From Rickettsiaceae bacterium (GTDB taxonomy: Bacteria; Pseudomonadota; Alphaproteobacteria; Rickettsiales; UBA1997): DNA of 64,000 bases. Below, one piece after another: positions 1 to 9,867 of the stretch; within the stretch, counting starts at the first letter, position 1; the number at the start of each line of letters is the position of its first letter. The position numbers and the translations under genes were made by a program. The notes under the pieces were generated by a model. That model was not told where the DNA came from, made no database searches, and saw only the letters and a program-made list of their open reading frames with translations. The stretch is from positions 1 through 64,000 of the forward strand of contig JAJTCH010000004.1 of NCBI GenBank assembly GCA_021323225.1, read 5' to 3'.

Positions 1-2102
1 TCATATTTTTGTATGGTGAGATCACCAAGAGCAAAGATTGCAGCACCACTGTTATTTGTCAGGTTGTTAACAACATTTAGCGTCATGTTGTTTCCGGAAT
101 AGATCATTGAACCGGCTTGGTTGATCAAATTGTTTGCAACATTGAGAGTGAAGTCTCCTGCAATATCAACTCTACCGTCATTGATGAAGTCAACTACATC
201 TAGAGTTAGGTTACCGTTACTAACCAGACTGTGGGTGCTGTTTTGAAGTATGGTGCCATTCTTGGCAGAGAGTGTAAGAGTTCCAATTCCACCAATGATT
301 TCTGCATATTGGTTGTTGTTGATGTTGGAGTTAGTTGAGGTGAGAGTTAGATCTATTCCAGAAGAAAGAGTTGCGTAGTTGCTAAGTAAGTTGGTTGCGG
401 TGATGGTAAGGTTATCACCAGCAATGATCTTGGTGTTGCTGTTTGGACTATCAATAGAAGGATTAAGACTGCCATTGCTAAACTGATCTTGCGCATCAAT
501 TGCAATTGAGCCATAGGCCTGGATGGTAGTCTTGTTGGTGATGTTTCCTGCTTTGATATTTATATCTCCTGCGCTTTCTACAATTCCTGTAATATCGTAA
601 TTAGAGCTTCCCAGATCGATATCAAGCAGACTGCCGGCAAAGAGGGTTGCGGCAGCTCCGCCATTTATGTTGTTGTTCAAGGCGCCAGCACTGATTGTAA
701 CCTTCTGGTTAGCGGCAATCTGTTGATTATTATTTAAAGTCCCGGCATTGATAAATATCCCATCAGAAGACAAAAGACCAAGAGAGACAATATCGTAATT
801 GTTGGTTATGTAATCAGATGCGGTGATATTAACTTTACTGCCAGAATAAATTGAGCCTGAGTTAACAATCTGTGATGCGGTTAAGGTTATATCTTTTGCC
901 GCGATAAGTTGACCTGAGGCGGAGTTTGCTAAATTTGTTGCAGCAATATTCAAATCCCTGCCAGAGACAATCTGGCCTAAATTGGTAAAATCAGTGGCAG
1001 CGCTGAGTCTAATGTCACTTCCTGAATCTCTAGTATGAGAAACCCCATTTTGAGTAATCGATCCACCCCTAGAACTAACCTCAATATCCCCAACCTCAGA
1101 AACAATATTACCATAACTAACATTACCAAGAGCGTCAATTACAACACCAGAAGCAGAAGCACCACCCTGGGCTAGTAAATCACCAGAATATTTAACACCA
1201 AATCCTTCCTTGGTTGCGATGATGAAGATTTTACCAGCTTGGATTTTACCAGCTTGGATTTTACCAAGAGCAGAAGCGTCAATGGCAATCTCAGAAGGTA
1301 AGTTGCTTCCTGGGGTTGAATTGTCTGAAGTGACATTACGAGACAAATAATCAAAAGCTAAATCACCGGAACGAAGATTTACCTCGCCACCAAGATTACC
1401 ATAAACAGGAGCAACAATCCTCATAACAGACGACACAAGGTCAGCAGAAGCAACTGATTCAAAATCAACTCCTAAACCAGAGACTACTAGCTCAGGTAAG
1501 AAGCCATTGGCAATTTGATAATTACTGCCACTTAAAGCAAAAGAAATGTCACTGGCAGCTCCTGCGACACCAGAACCCCCAACACCAGAACCAATCCTGT
1601 CAACAGCACCAACCACACCTGTAAATCTAGAAACATTAATAAAGCCGGCACCATCCATGACAATGCCATTTGGATTGGCAATGATCAGATCTGCACTTCT
1701 GCCGGCAATTTCTGTGTAACCGGCAATGCGAGAAATACGAGAAGAAGTAACTTCATTCAAAATAATCGAAGCAGAGTTAGAGCCACCAACACCAACCAAA
1801 TTAGCATTACCACCTATCAATCCACCAAGACTGCTAACAACAACACCGTTAACATCACCAACTGAGTTGTTGAGAATCAAACCGGAACCGCCAACATTAT
1901 AATCTAAGAAGCGGTTGTGGGAGACGCCGGAAGTGCCGGAAGGTGTGGCTATATTGACAACAGGAATGCCGTTTGGGGCGTGGTCTATTACAGTGTTGGT
2001 GGAGGTGTCTGGGGTGATTGGAAGTGGAACGGCAAGAGCGGAAATGCCAAAGAAACAAAATGAAGCAATAGCCAATAACGGTCTTGCCAGCATCAAACCC
2101 AT
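1..2102 (-). CDS. Filamentous haemagglutinin-like TpsA exoprotein, N-terminal part (partial)
   Basis: The frame is open from an ATG at 2102 to the left edge, about 700 residues, so the C-terminus lies outside the window. Residues 1-25 form a hydrophobic signal peptide ending in Ala-Leu-Ala before VPLPI. The next ~250 residues look like the two-partner-secretion haemagglutination domain: VVNIATPSGTSGVSHNRF, then NNSVGDVNG and the diagnostic NPNGI. After it come degenerate beta-helix repeats of the type N-L-x-N-x-G-x-I and A-G-x-D-L-x-I. Family knowledge: such proteins cross the outer membrane through a TpsB partner, which is not in this window, and serve as adhesins or contact toxins. The frame extends upstream of 2102 to a stop at about 2165 and codes for more hydrophobic residues, so an alternative start giving an extended signal region is possible. 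No strong ribosome-binding site is visible at 2102. Confidence 0.85.
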   Translation of the reverse strand, partial: MGLMLARPLLAIASFCFFGISALAVPLPITPDTSTNTVIDHAPNGIPVVNIATPSGTSGVSHNRFLDYNVGGSGLILNNSVGDVNGVVVSSLGGLIGGNANLVGVGGSNSASIILNEVTSSRISRIAGYTEIAGRSADLIIANPNGIVMDGAGFINVSRFTGVVGAVDRIGSGVGGSGVAGAASDISFALSGSNYQIANGFLPELVVSGLGVDFESVASADLVSSVMRIVAPVYGNLGGEVNLRSGDLAFDYLSRNVTSDNSTPGSNLPSEIAIDASALGKIQAGKIQAGKIFIIATKEGFGVKYSGDLLAQGGASASGVVIDALGNVSYGNIVSEVGDIEVSSRGGSITQNGVSHTRDSGSDIRLSAATDFTNLGQIVSGRDLNIAATNLANSASGQLIAAKDITLTASQIVNSGSIYSGSKVNITASDYITNNYDIVSLGLLSSDGIFINAGTLNNNQQIAANQKVTISAGALNNNINGGAAATLFAGSLLDIDLGSSNYDITGIVESAGDINIKAGNITNKTTIQAYGSIAIDAQDQFSNGSLNPSIDSPNSNTKIIAGDNLTITATNLLSNYATLSSGIDLTLTSTNSNINNNQYAEIIGGIGTLTLSAKNGTILQNSTHSLVSNGNLTLDVVDFINDGRVDIAGDFTLNVANNLINQAGSMIYSGNNMTLNVVNNLTNNSGAAIFALGDLTIQKY

Positions 2103-2170
2103 AGATAAAAATCTTAAAAGATAAGACACAGGCAAGACAAGTAATGCATTTATAAAAACCGCCTAAAACC

Positions 2171-2200
2171 AAAAACTATTCTTAAGAAGAACCAGTTTTT
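2171..2200 (-). terminator. Candidate intrinsic terminator after ppa
   Basis: AAAAACT and AGTTTTT flank a smaller palindrome (TTCTTAAGAA). Read on the minus strand this gives an AT-rich hairpin ending in five Ts, placed between the end of ppa and the start of the exoprotein gene. The stem is weak, so this is tentative. Confidence 0.35.
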
Positions 2201-2289
2201 ATAGATTCAAAGCATTTAAATATAAAATGCACTGCGGAAAATATTAATGGGTATATTGATGTTTTTAATGATAGTTTTGTAAAGAAGCT

Positions 2290-2817
2290 TTATTTCTCCG
2301 CTCTTTGATAAGCTTCTAAAATCAATTCCTTTGCTTTGGAAGCATCTTCAAAACCTTTGATTTTTACCCATTTGCCTTTTTCTAAATCTTTATATCTTTC
2401 AAAAAAATGGCTGATTTTGCCGATTAGTGAAGCTGGTAAATCGGTATAATTTTCAACATTTTCAAATTGGGAATTTAGTTTTTTTGCTGGCACTGCAAGG
2501 ATTTTTTCATCCATTCCTTTTTCATCTTCCATAATCAAAACCCCAACCGGTTTAGCAGCAATTACTGAACCTGGGATAACCGGATAATCAGAAACAACTA
2601 ATACGTCAGCCGGATCTCCATCGTCAGATAAAGTGCCAGGAATAAAGCCATAATTGCAAGGATAAAACATTGGCGTGGCAAGGAAGCGGTCAACAAAAAT
2701 TGCGCCGGATTCTTTGTCCATTTCATATTTTACCGGGTCAGAATTCATAGGAACTTCGATAATGACGTTAATTTGTTCAGGAAGATTTTTGCCGGGAGAG
2801 ATTTTGCTGATATCCAT
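2290..2817 (-). CDS. ppa: Inorganic pyrophosphatase (family I)
   Basis: The 175-residue product has the usual length of bacterial family I soluble pyrophosphatases, which hydrolyse pyrophosphate to two phosphates in the cytoplasm and pull biosynthetic reactions forward. The sequence shows the family pattern: [18 protein letters not shown] near the N-terminus, then [19 protein letters not shown], and the acidic metal-binding signature [10 protein letters not shown]. The gene starts at an ATG 25 bases after the stop of the thioredoxin-NHL gene on the same strand, so the two may be cotranscribed. Nothing is unusual in the reading frame. Confidence 0.97.
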   Translation of the reverse strand: MDISKISPGKNLPEQINVIIEVPMNSDPVKYEMDKESGAIFVDRFLATPMFYPCNYGFIPGTLSDDGDPADVLVVSDYPVIPGSVIAAKPVGVLIMEDEKGMDEKILAVPAKKLNSQFENVENYTDLPASLIGKISHFFERYKDLEKGKWVKIKGFEDASKAKELILEAYQRAEK

Positions 2818-2842
2818 AATATTGCTCTAATAAAGGTTAAAA

Positions 2843-4825
2843 TTATTGGTAAATAAATTCGATTTTAATTTTGTCACTGCCAAATTTTTTTGGCTCCAGC
2901 TTTTGCTCGTAATTTTTTATCAGGCATATGGAATTTTCTTTATCCTGACAATAATAAAAAGAGCCTTGTAAATAATATATATGTTGGCCCGATAATTCTG
3001 GCAGTTGTACCGAGCCGGATTTTATCGCGGCACTGTCAAAAGCAGCAATTAAACTAGCTTCTTTTTCACTATTTATTTCTACCAAATTTAGAAAGCTGGG
3101 GGCCGAATCATTAATTTTCCAACCGGTTTTTATATCAAAAATTAAAGTTACCGGACTATCACTTTTAACTGAGTGAGCATTTACTGTTTCCAAATTAGGT
3201 AAATATTCAACAAGGCTCTCACTAAGGGTTTTTGATTTTGGCTCGATATTTAGAAGCTTTGAATTGCCTGAATTTTCATGTAATTCAACAATGCGGTTAT
3301 TGTTAGTATCGGCGATGTAGAATTTATCCAGAACAGAAATAATCGCTTCTGGCTCGTTATAATTGGTATCGTTTTTACCACCTATCCCATCACCTTTAAC
3401 AGAACCACTAAAATCACTTAACTCATTGCTACTAAAACTATATTTGCGAATAAGGTGATTGTGGGTGTCAGCAATATAAACGCCAAAATCATCCGCTGTT
3501 AAACCAACCGGATGTTGCATTAGCGCTTTATTTTTATCGCCATTTTCATGGCCAAAATCAAACAGTCCCTTGCCAATCAAAGTGCTGACTTCACCATTTT
3601 TTTGCACAACTCTTAAAGACGAGCTTTCTGAATCAACAAAATATAGTTTATCATTAGCAGCGCTGAGCCCGCTTGGTTGAGCCAGGGAATTATTGGGATA
3701 TTTGCCATCCACTAAATCTTCCGAACCATTGCCGGCAAAAGGAGTTAAACTCTTGGAATCAATATTATATTTTAGCAACTGGTGCGTACCCGCATTGGCG
3801 ATGATGATGGTTTTTTTGTCAGGAAAAAATTCTAAATCCCATGGCGAAGCTAAAGCTGCTTCAGATGCTTTGACTTCAGAACTTATAACTCCACCCCTAG
3901 TCCCGTTGCCAGCAATTGTGGTTACTTCTCCCCTCTTAAAATCAATCTTGCGCAAGGCGTGGTTTCCTGTATCTGCCACATATAAAATATTGTCTTTAAA
4001 CAATATGCCCCGAGGAGAATTAAAAGAAGCTTCTTTGATTTTTCCATCTTCAAAACCTGCAACACCGGAACCAATTTCCAATAAGACATTACCTCTTAAA
4101 TCAACAATTATAATGCTGTTTTTTCCGGTATTGGAGATAACCAAAGCACTAGTTCTAGAAATTTCTTGATATGAAAAATCTCTGGCAAGCTTAATTTTTG
4201 AAGGGAATTTTAAAACCAGATCAATGACTTTGTTTTTTTCTAAAGCAATTGGCAGTTTGTTGTTATTCAATCGCCCGCGATATTTTTCAATTAATTTCTT
4301 AACATCTTGACTTATAGTTGAAGCCGCAACTTCTCCCTCATATTTTTTTCTAACAGTTCCGCTTGGATCCAGTAGGATCAATGTTGGCCAAGCCGAAACA
4401 TCAAAGCTTTTCCAGATTTTAAAATTAGCGTCATTTACAACCGGATGTGAAATATCATATTTCAAAACCGCTTTTTTGATATTTTCAATTTCTTTCTCAT
4501 TATCAAATTTGCCGGAATGAACGCCCACGACTAAAAGCTTATCGCCAAATTCTTGCTCCAACTTTTTAACTTCCGGTATCATTTGCATGCAATTTACGCA
4601 AGCATAAGTCCAAAAGTCGAGCAGGATAACACGGTTTTTTAAATCGGAAGTGGAGAGATTTCTTGAAACATTAATCCATTTAAGATTGCCTTCAGAAAGG
4701 CTGCTGGTCTCAGAATTGTGGAAGGAAATAGTAGAAAGAAGAGATGATATAGAAAGAAATGAGAACCAGAAAACAATGACTACAGAAATAATAAAGAGAA
4801 TCAGCTTTTTGTCTTTTTTTGTCAT
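2843..4825 (-). CDS. Membrane-anchored thioredoxin-NHL repeat protein (NHLRC2-like)
   Basis: The 660-residue protein starts with a membrane anchor (about residues 8-32), so the rest probably lies in the periplasm. Residues ~45-185 form a thioredoxin-like domain with the redox pair Cys-Val-Asn-Cys in WTYACVNCMQ. Residues ~205-520 carry a run of NHL beta-propeller repeats; the motif LYVADTGNHALRKID recurs as VYIADTHNHLIRKYS and FYIADTNNNRIVEL. The last ~130 residues are a beta-rich tail. This order (thioredoxin, NHL propeller, C-terminal domain) matches the NHLRC2 family and related bacterial proteins. The molecular function of the bacterial members is not well known; a role in periplasmic thiol redox chemistry is inferred from the CxxC pair. 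Confidence 0.82.
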   Translation of the reverse strand: MTKKDKKLILFIISVVIVFWFSFLSISSLLSTISFHNSETSSLSEGNLKWINVSRNLSTSDLKNRVILLDFWTYACVNCMQMIPEVKKLEQEFGDKLLVVGVHSGKFDNEKEIENIKKAVLKYDISHPVVNDANFKIWKSFDVSAWPTLILLDPSGTVRKKYEGEVAASTISQDVKKLIEKYRGRLNNNKLPIALEKNKVIDLVLKFPSKIKLARDFSYQEISRTSALVISNTGKNSIIIVDLRGNVLLEIGSGVAGFEDGKIKEASFNSPRGILFKDNILYVADTGNHALRKIDFKRGEVTTIAGNGTRGGVISSEVKASEAALASPWDLEFFPDKKTIIIANAGTHQLLKYNIDSKSLTPFAGNGSEDLVDGKYPNNSLAQPSGLSAANDKLYFVDSESSSLRVVQKNGEVSTLIGKGLFDFGHENGDKNKALMQHPVGLTADDFGVYIADTHNHLIRKYSFSSNELSDFSGSVKGDGIGGKNDTNYNEPEAIISVLDKFYIADTNNNRIVELHENSGNSKLLNIEPKSKTLSESLVEYLPNLETVNAHSVKSDSPVTLIFDIKTGWKINDSAPSFLNLVEINSEKEASLIAAFDSAAIKSGSVQLPELSGQHIYYLQGSFYYCQDKENSICLIKNYEQKLEPKKFGSDKIKIEFIYQ

Positions 4826-4910
4826 AACAATTATTACAGCCGAATTCCAATTATAACTACATCTTAGACCTTAGATGGCACTCTTGGAGAAAATTAGGAG
4901 GGAAAGTTAA

Positions 4911-5117
4911 CTAGCCGATATAGCCAGTAAAACCTTTTCTGCGACTTCTTTTAGTTTTAGCTAAACTTTCTTGTTTTCTTCTCTTTTTTTCTTCAGATGG
5001 CTTTTCATAGGCCTTTCTTCTTCTAGCCTCTTTAACCAAACCCTCTTTTTGGGTCTTTTTTCTAAAGCTACGAATGGCCATTTCTAGGTGGCCTCTGTTG
5101 GTGATAACTACTTGCAT
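4911..5117 (-). CDS. rpsU: 30S ribosomal protein S21
   Basis: The product is 68 residues long and very basic. It begins MQVVITNRGHLEMAIRSFRK and has the RRRKAYEKPSEEKKRRK stretch typical of bacterial S21, which binds the small subunit near the anti-Shine-Dalgarno region and helps initiation. It stands alone, with about 85 bases to the next gene downstream and 230 bases upstream. The upstream stretch contains a GC-rich hairpin-like piece around 5258-5282 of unknown meaning. Confidence 0.96.
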   Translation of the reverse strand: MQVVITNRGHLEMAIRSFRKKTQKEGLVKEARRRKAYEKPSEEKKRRKQESLAKTKRSRRKGFTGYIG

Positions 5118-5346
5118 TAAAGATGAATTGATTAGTTAGAACTTTTAAAAGAGCGGGTATTTATAGAGTCCTGGAAATAAATTTTCAAGCAAATTTATGC
5201 TGAAAAAAGTCTATTTAAGCGCTTTTGATTGCACTTTTAAGTTATATTTATTCATCACGGCGCGTACCCCGGTCGCGTGTGATAGCACATGGCCTGAATA
5301 ACATTGAGAATAATGTTTAGACCAGCAATACAAATTAAGAAAATAT

Positions 5347-6450
5347 TTACTTACTAGCCCAGTTTTTAGCAATCTTCCCGCAATCTTCATTAGCTTGACT
5401 GACAAACTCCGGCAGCTTTTCATCCATTTTTTTGTTACATTGATAGATGAAGCGCTCTCTTACGCGTAAAAGCTCAACTTTACCATAAATTCTTTCCTTA
5501 TATTTTTTCTCATCATCCCCACTAAATTCTTCATCGCGACCTATATTAGAGACATTTTTTTCGCCTTCTAAATAAAGCAATGTAGCGTTGTTTTCGCGGT
5601 TAATTTTTTCTCCTTTATCTTTTTTAATTTCTTCTCGTAATTTTGCAATTTCAGTTCGGGATTTGTCTTTTGCTAAAGCGTAATTATCAGGGAATTGAAC
5701 AAAGGCCTGTTGCTGGCAATAAATTTTATCTTCCATTTCTTTTTTAATTCTAAGAGAAGGTACATTCGCCAAACATTGTCTTGATTCATCAGTTGCAGCA
5801 GAGCATTTTTTAAAGTCCTCACTTTCAATATTTAGCGCCATGCAATTCGGATATTTGTGCAATAATTCCATAACCGCCGCCGATTCTTTGCCGCTCTTTC
5901 TATCATTCTCGGCCATTTCCAAATATTCTTTGGATTTTCCTTCGGGCATAACTGCCGTTTCAAAAACATTGGTAACTTTTGGTGCCGGTGGAATTCTGGA
6001 TAAAATAAGATTTTGGCGGCAACGATAATAACCGTCAGACGATTCCCCAATGCCAAGCTTATTGCCCATAGCGACGCATTTATTGTGGTCAGTCAGCTCA
6101 ATATCATCTTCAATTTTTGCCAAGACAGAATATTTGGCCCGGGTGAGATTTTTTAATATTTCTTCACTGATTTTATCAATAACGGCATTGTTGCGCATGG
6201 TTGCTGCATCAACCGCGTCATCAACTTTTCTAGCCATGACTAAATTATAGCGGCAGCGCCAATACATTTCGGTAATGATTTCGTCCCATTCACCATAATC
6301 TAAGCCTTGGGAAACGCATTTTTGATGGTCTTGGCGCTCAATGATTCTAAGGCTGGATTGATAGGTAAAAAGATATGATATGGAATTATCGCAAGAGGAA
6401 AGGAGAGACAGTAACAAACAAAATATTATATTTCTTGCTTTGTTGACCAC
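5347..6450 (-). CDS. Hypothetical lipoprotein with a duplicated Cys-rich motif
   Basis: I do not recognise the family of this 367-residue protein. The N-terminus is a lipoprotein signal peptide with the lipobox Leu-Ser-Ser-Cys at about residue 20, so it is probably anchored in an envelope membrane. Two similar segments follow: DHQKCVSQGLDYG with YWRCRYNLVMAR, and DHNKCVAMGNKLG with YYRCRQNLILSR, about 85 residues apart. The second half is charged and predicted helical, with four or more further cysteines. The start is a GTG at 6450; no ATG lies nearby in frame. The response-regulator gene ends 39 bases upstream on the same strand, so the two may share a transcript. Confidence 0.7.
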   Translation of the reverse strand: MVNKARNIIFCLLLSLLSSCDNSISYLFTYQSSLRIIERQDHQKCVSQGLDYGEWDEIITEMYWRCRYNLVMARKVDDAVDAATMRNNAVIDKISEEILKNLTRAKYSVLAKIEDDIELTDHNKCVAMGNKLGIGESSDGYYRCRQNLILSRIPPAPKVTNVFETAVMPEGKSKEYLEMAENDRKSGKESAAVMELLHKYPNCMALNIESEDFKKCSAATDESRQCLANVPSLRIKKEMEDKIYCQQQAFVQFPDNYALAKDKSRTEIAKLREEIKKDKGEKINRENNATLLYLEGEKNVSNIGRDEEFSGDDEKKYKERIYGKVELLRVRERFIYQCNKKMDEKLPEFVSQANEDCGKIAKNWASK

Positions 6451-6489
6451 TGCTGGAGCGATATGTTTTTAAGTTGGATTTATTTCAAG

Positions 6490-6891
6490 CTATTGCCAAT
6501 CAACCGTCTTTACCGGGATATATTTGGCAACTGACTGGGCAAATATATGAGGCAGGAAAGGTTTTGCAATATAGTTATCACAGCCGGATTCAGAGATATG
6601 TTTTTTATCTTCCTCACTAGAAAGGGAAGTAACAACAATAACAGGAATATGCTTTAATTCATTATTACTTTTTATATTTCTGCAAATGTCAACGCCAGAA
6701 ACCTCTGGCATCAAAATATCTAATATTATCAAGTCCGGCCTTTCTTTTTCTATAGCCTCAACTGCAGTTTTGCTCTCAAAAATTTGAATCACATCATGGC
6801 CAAGCTGCTTAATGATCATGGCAGCAATTTTCTGGTTCAACTTGTTGTCCTCTATAACCATTATTTTTTTTGGCTCTATATTGTCGGTCAT
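6490..6891 (-). CDS. Single-domain response regulator (CheY/DivK type)
   Basis: The 133-residue protein is one receiver domain with no output domain. The acidic pocket is IEDN near residue 14, the phospho-acceptor is Asp58 in LIILDILMPE, the conserved Thr/Ser is in VVTSLS, and the conserved Lys is in YIAKPF. It resembles DivK, which relays phosphate in alphaproteobacterial cell-cycle circuits, but a chemotaxis or other phosphorelay role cannot be excluded from sequence alone. No kinase gene is adjacent; the nearest ones lie at 48.5-53.6 kb of this window. Confidence 0.9.
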   Translation of the reverse strand: MTDNIEPKKIMVIEDNKLNQKIAAMIIKQLGHDVIQIFESKTAVEAIEKERPDLIILDILMPEVSGVDICRNIKSNNELKHIPVIVVTSLSSEEDKKHISESGCDNYIAKPFLPHIFAQSVAKYIPVKTVDWQ

Positions 6892-6994
6892 ATTTGATTC
6901 TGATTTTCTATAGGGTAAAAGATTCGCGAGAGTATTAATTTTTTTCGCAAACTGTCAATAATATTTAGGGAGCAAAAAATAAACTATCCTACCT

Positions 6995-8365
6995 TTACAA
7001 AACTTCCCCCATTAAACTGCTTGGACGGGACTTAAGAATTTTCACATCTACTAATTTTCCAAGATATTTTTGCTCCGAATCATCAATTACCACCGATTGT
7101 AAATACGGGCTTTTGCCAATTATTTGTCCAGCAGATTTTTTACCCATCGCACCTGGTTTTCTATCAAACAGAACTTTCATCACCCTACCTTCAAATTCTT
7201 TATTATAGGCAATTTGCTGTTTGGTAAGTAGCGTTTGCAACTCTTGCAATCTGGCATCTTTAACTTCTTCGGCAATTTGGTCATTGGCATTTTGGGCAGG
7301 AGTGCCTGGACGCGGTGAATATTTAAAAGAATAACATTGCGAAAAACCAACCTTCTCAACCAAATCCAAAGTATCTTTAAAATCCTGATCAGTTTCTCCC
7401 GGAAATCCGACTATGAAATCGGAAGATAATCCGATATCAGGCCTTGCTTCTCTTAGCTTATCAATAATCTTAAAATAATCTTGTCTTGTATGTTTGCGGT
7501 TCATCATCTTCAAAACATTATTGGAACCGGATTGGACTGGAAGATGCAAAAACGGCATTAATTTTCCAATATCTCTATGCGCCAAAATCAGCTCTTCATC
7601 CATATCTCTTGGATGGGAAGTTGTGTATCTGATTCTTTGAATTTGTGGGATTTCAGCAATTTTTCTAACCAGTTTTGCCAGGTTAAAATTATTACCATTT
7701 TCATCAATTCCGTGATAGGCATTAACATTTTGCCCAAGCAGATAAATTTCTGCAGCGCCTCTTGCTGCTAGGCTCAAAGCCTCTTCATAAATTTGCGTTA
7801 CCGGACGAGAAAATTCTGCGCCTCTGGTATAAGGCACAACACAAAAAGTGCAGAATTTGTCGCAACCTTCTTGAATAGACAGAAAACTGCTAACCTGACT
7901 TTTCTCCTGGCTTTCCTTTAAAATATCAAATTTATTATCCGGCTTAAAATCCAAATCAATTTGACGTCCACCTTTATCACGCAACACCTTGCCAACTAAA
8001 TCCGGCAGAGTTTGGTAACTTTCCGGACCAACAATAATGTCAGTTACCGGCGCTCTTTTAAAAATCTCTTCACCTTCCGCCTGCCCTACGCATCCAGCAA
8101 CGGCAACGATCATTTGCCTGCCTTGTTTTTTCAAATTTTCTTTGTGTTTTTTTATCCGGCCTAAATCGCAATATAATTTCTCCGCCGCTTTTTCCCTGAT
8201 ATGGCAAGTGTTGATGATGACCATGTCCGCATTGTCCGGCGCATCAACATTTTGATAACCAACCGCCTTCATCAAATCCTGCATGCGGTCAGAATCATAG
8301 CTATTCATCTGGCAGCCGTAAGTTTTAATATAAAGTTTTTTCTGTTGATTTATTTCTTTTTCCAT
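6995..8365 (-). CDS. miaB: tRNA-2-methylthio-N6-dimethylallyladenosine synthase
   Basis: This radical-SAM methylthiotransferase (456 residues, normal length) adds a methylthio group to i6A37 of tRNAs. The N-terminal MTTase domain opens with [17 protein letters not shown] and holds three conserved cysteines (in YGCQMN, NTCHIRE and AGCVGQ) for one 4Fe-4S cluster. The radical-SAM motif is CDKFCTFC at about residue 165. A TRAM RNA-binding domain closes the protein. The N-terminus overlaps the 3' end of the upstream methyltransferase gene by 16 bases, which suggests translational coupling. Confidence 0.97.
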   Translation of the reverse strand: MEKEINQQKKLYIKTYGCQMNSYDSDRMQDLMKAVGYQNVDAPDNADMVIINTCHIREKAAEKLYCDLGRIKKHKENLKKQGRQMIVAVAGCVGQAEGEEIFKRAPVTDIIVGPESYQTLPDLVGKVLRDKGGRQIDLDFKPDNKFDILKESQEKSQVSSFLSIQEGCDKFCTFCVVPYTRGAEFSRPVTQIYEEALSLAARGAAEIYLLGQNVNAYHGIDENGNNFNLAKLVRKIAEIPQIQRIRYTTSHPRDMDEELILAHRDIGKLMPFLHLPVQSGSNNVLKMMNRKHTRQDYFKIIDKLREARPDIGLSSDFIVGFPGETDQDFKDTLDLVEKVGFSQCYSFKYSPRPGTPAQNANDQIAEEVKDARLQELQTLLTKQQIAYNKEFEGRVMKVLFDRKPGAMGKKSAGQIIGKSPYLQSVVIDDSEQKYLGKLVDVKILKSRPSSLMGEVL

Positions 8366-9141
8366 CCGCTGAGAATGACGATTTCAAATGTTGCTGTCGA
8401 GCTATTATCGGCGCGGCAATATAGTTTTTGGTATAAATTTGTCAAATCAAATAAGAAGCTTTTGGTTAGGAACTTGCGGCTTCTGGCGTTTATTATATTA
8501 CCCTCGCCCATGGTTTTTAAATCTTCGAGGAGCTTTTTTGGATTCTGATATTCAACTTCAAAACTATGTTTTTGCGCTACCACATCAGCAAAACCAGCCT
8601 TTTGCAGCAGCATTCCTGCAGTTTTAACATCAATATTCGGAGCAATTCTTGGCGTTACGCCATCATAAAATTTTTGCTCTGTTTGCAAAAAAACTTCTTT
8701 TAATTCCTTTAAATTTTCTTCACCAAAAAAACTCGCAATTATCATTCCCCCTGGCTTTAACGCATCTCTTATCGCCAATAAATTTTTAGGAACATCATTG
8801 ATAAAATGTAAATTCAAATTACTAAGAACCAGATCAAAAGACTGTTCTTTAAAACATAAATTTTCTTCATCCATCACTAAATCCAGCTTATTTTTCTGCA
8901 CCATTTTTGCTGAATAATCAGCTTGAAAAAGCTGTTTAGCGTTTTTTAAAGTGGCAATTTTCTTTCCCAATTCCCCATTTCTAGCGCCAATTTCCAAGAT
9001 ATCGTCAAAATTTCTTTTGCAATCCAAGATGGTTTCAACAATTATTTCGGCCACTTCTTGGTGGATAAAATTTGCGTTAGAAAATTTATCAGCAATTCGA
9101 TTGCGGTTTTGCTTAAGAAGGAAGCGGTTAAAAAGCGTCAC
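8350..9141 (-). CDS. SAM-dependent methyltransferase, NDUFAF5/BioC-like
   Basis: The 263-residue protein has a class I methyltransferase fold. Motif I is [16 protein letters not shown] near residue 48, followed by [10 protein letters not shown] and the post-motif region [17 protein letters not shown]. The segment [20 protein letters not shown], with its F-G-E-x-x-L-x-E-L pattern, is typical of NDUFAF5-like alphaproteobacterial proteins. These are related to the complex I assembly factor NDUFAF5 and to BioC; which substrate this one uses is not decided. The start codon is GTG at 9141; only three bases separate it from the divergent comF start. Confidence 0.8.
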   Translation of the reverse strand: MTLFNRFLLKQNRNRIADKFSNANFIHQEVAEIIVETILDCKRNFDDILEIGARNGELGKKIATLKNAKQLFQADYSAKMVQKNKLDLVMDEENLCFKEQSFDLVLSNLNLHFINDVPKNLLAIRDALKPGGMIIASFFGEENLKELKEVFLQTEQKFYDGVTPRIAPNIDVKTAGMLLQKAGFADVVAQKHSFEVEYQNPKKLLEDLKTMGEGNIINARSRKFLTKSFLFDLTNLYQKLYCRADNSSTATFEIVILSGWKKK

Positions 9142-9144
9142 AAT

Positions 9145-9867
9145 ATGATTAGAAGTTTATTTCGAAGATTCTTAGCTGTCATTTTCCCCAAGAGCTGTCT
9201 AATCTGCAATAAAATAATCGATGGCGGCAGCTTTTGTGTAGAGGATTGGAACAAATTGTATTTTTTGCAAAAACCAGCCTGTGATATTTGCTTTCACCCT
9301 TTTGAATTTGAGGTGGAAGATCAAATAATTTGCGGCAAATGTTCGAAAGAGAAGCCTGAATATTTTAAAGCTCTGTCAGTTCTAAATTATGATGAAAACA
9401 GCAAAATCCTGGTCACAAAATTTAAATATTTTGACCAAACTTATTTAGCGAAATATTTTGCCAATTTAATGTTTAAGCAAGCTATGGAAATTCTACAAGA
9501 GATTGATTTTATTGCCCCAGTGCCACTTCATAAATTTAGGATCATCAGAAGAAAATATAATCAGGCGGCGCTTTTAGCCAAACATTTTGCCGAACTATCC
9601 GGCAAAAAATTGATTTCTGATTTACTGGTCAGAACCGAGAATAACGCGCAGCAAACAACGTTGAATCAAAAAACCAGAAGAAGAAATGTGGCGGGAATTT
9701 TTAAAACCAAGAAGAAATATTTGAAGCAAATCAAAGATAAAAATATTCTTCTGATCGATGACGTAATCACAACTGGTGCAACTTGCGAAAGTTGCTGTAA
9801 AGAATTGAAAAGAAGCGGAGCTAAAAGAATTTATGTCTTAACTTTGGCAAAAACAGTTCTTAGCTAG
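9145..9867 (+). CDS. ComF family phosphoribosyltransferase-like protein
   Basis: I chose the ATG at 9145 (MIRSLFRRFLAVIF), because the longer frame upstream lies inside the opposite-strand methyltransferase gene. The ~240-residue protein has an N-terminal zinc-finger part (CLICNK, then CDIC and CGKC), a double-zinc pattern seen in ComF proteins. The C-terminal half is a type I phosphoribosyltransferase domain with the PRPP-binding loop ILLIDDVITTGAT. ComF proteins take part in DNA uptake in competent bacteria, but in alphaproteobacteria their role is largely inferred. The last eight bases overlap the convergent RDD gene. Confidence 0.9.
   Translation: MIRSLFRRFLAVIFPKSCLICNKIIDGGSFCVEDWNKLYFLQKPACDICFHPFEFEVEDQIICGKCSKEKPEYFKALSVLNYDENSKILVTKFKYFDQTYLAKYFANLMFKQAMEILQEIDFIAPVPLHKFRIIRRKYNQAALLAKHFAELSGKKLISDLLVRTENNAQQTTLNQKTRRRNVAGIFKTKKKYLKQIKDKNILLIDDVITTGATCESCCKELKRSGAKRIYVLTLAKTVLS

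Noticed and set aside
3693-4169. 158-codon plus-strand frame inside the thioredoxin-NHL gene
   Set aside because: It is a shadow of a well-supported gene on the other strand; its composition is that of a reverse-complement reading.
5118-5346. GC-rich patch (about 5258-5282) as a tRNA or small RNA
   Set aside because: It cannot be folded into a cloverleaf and has no T-loop sequence; only a short hairpin is possible.
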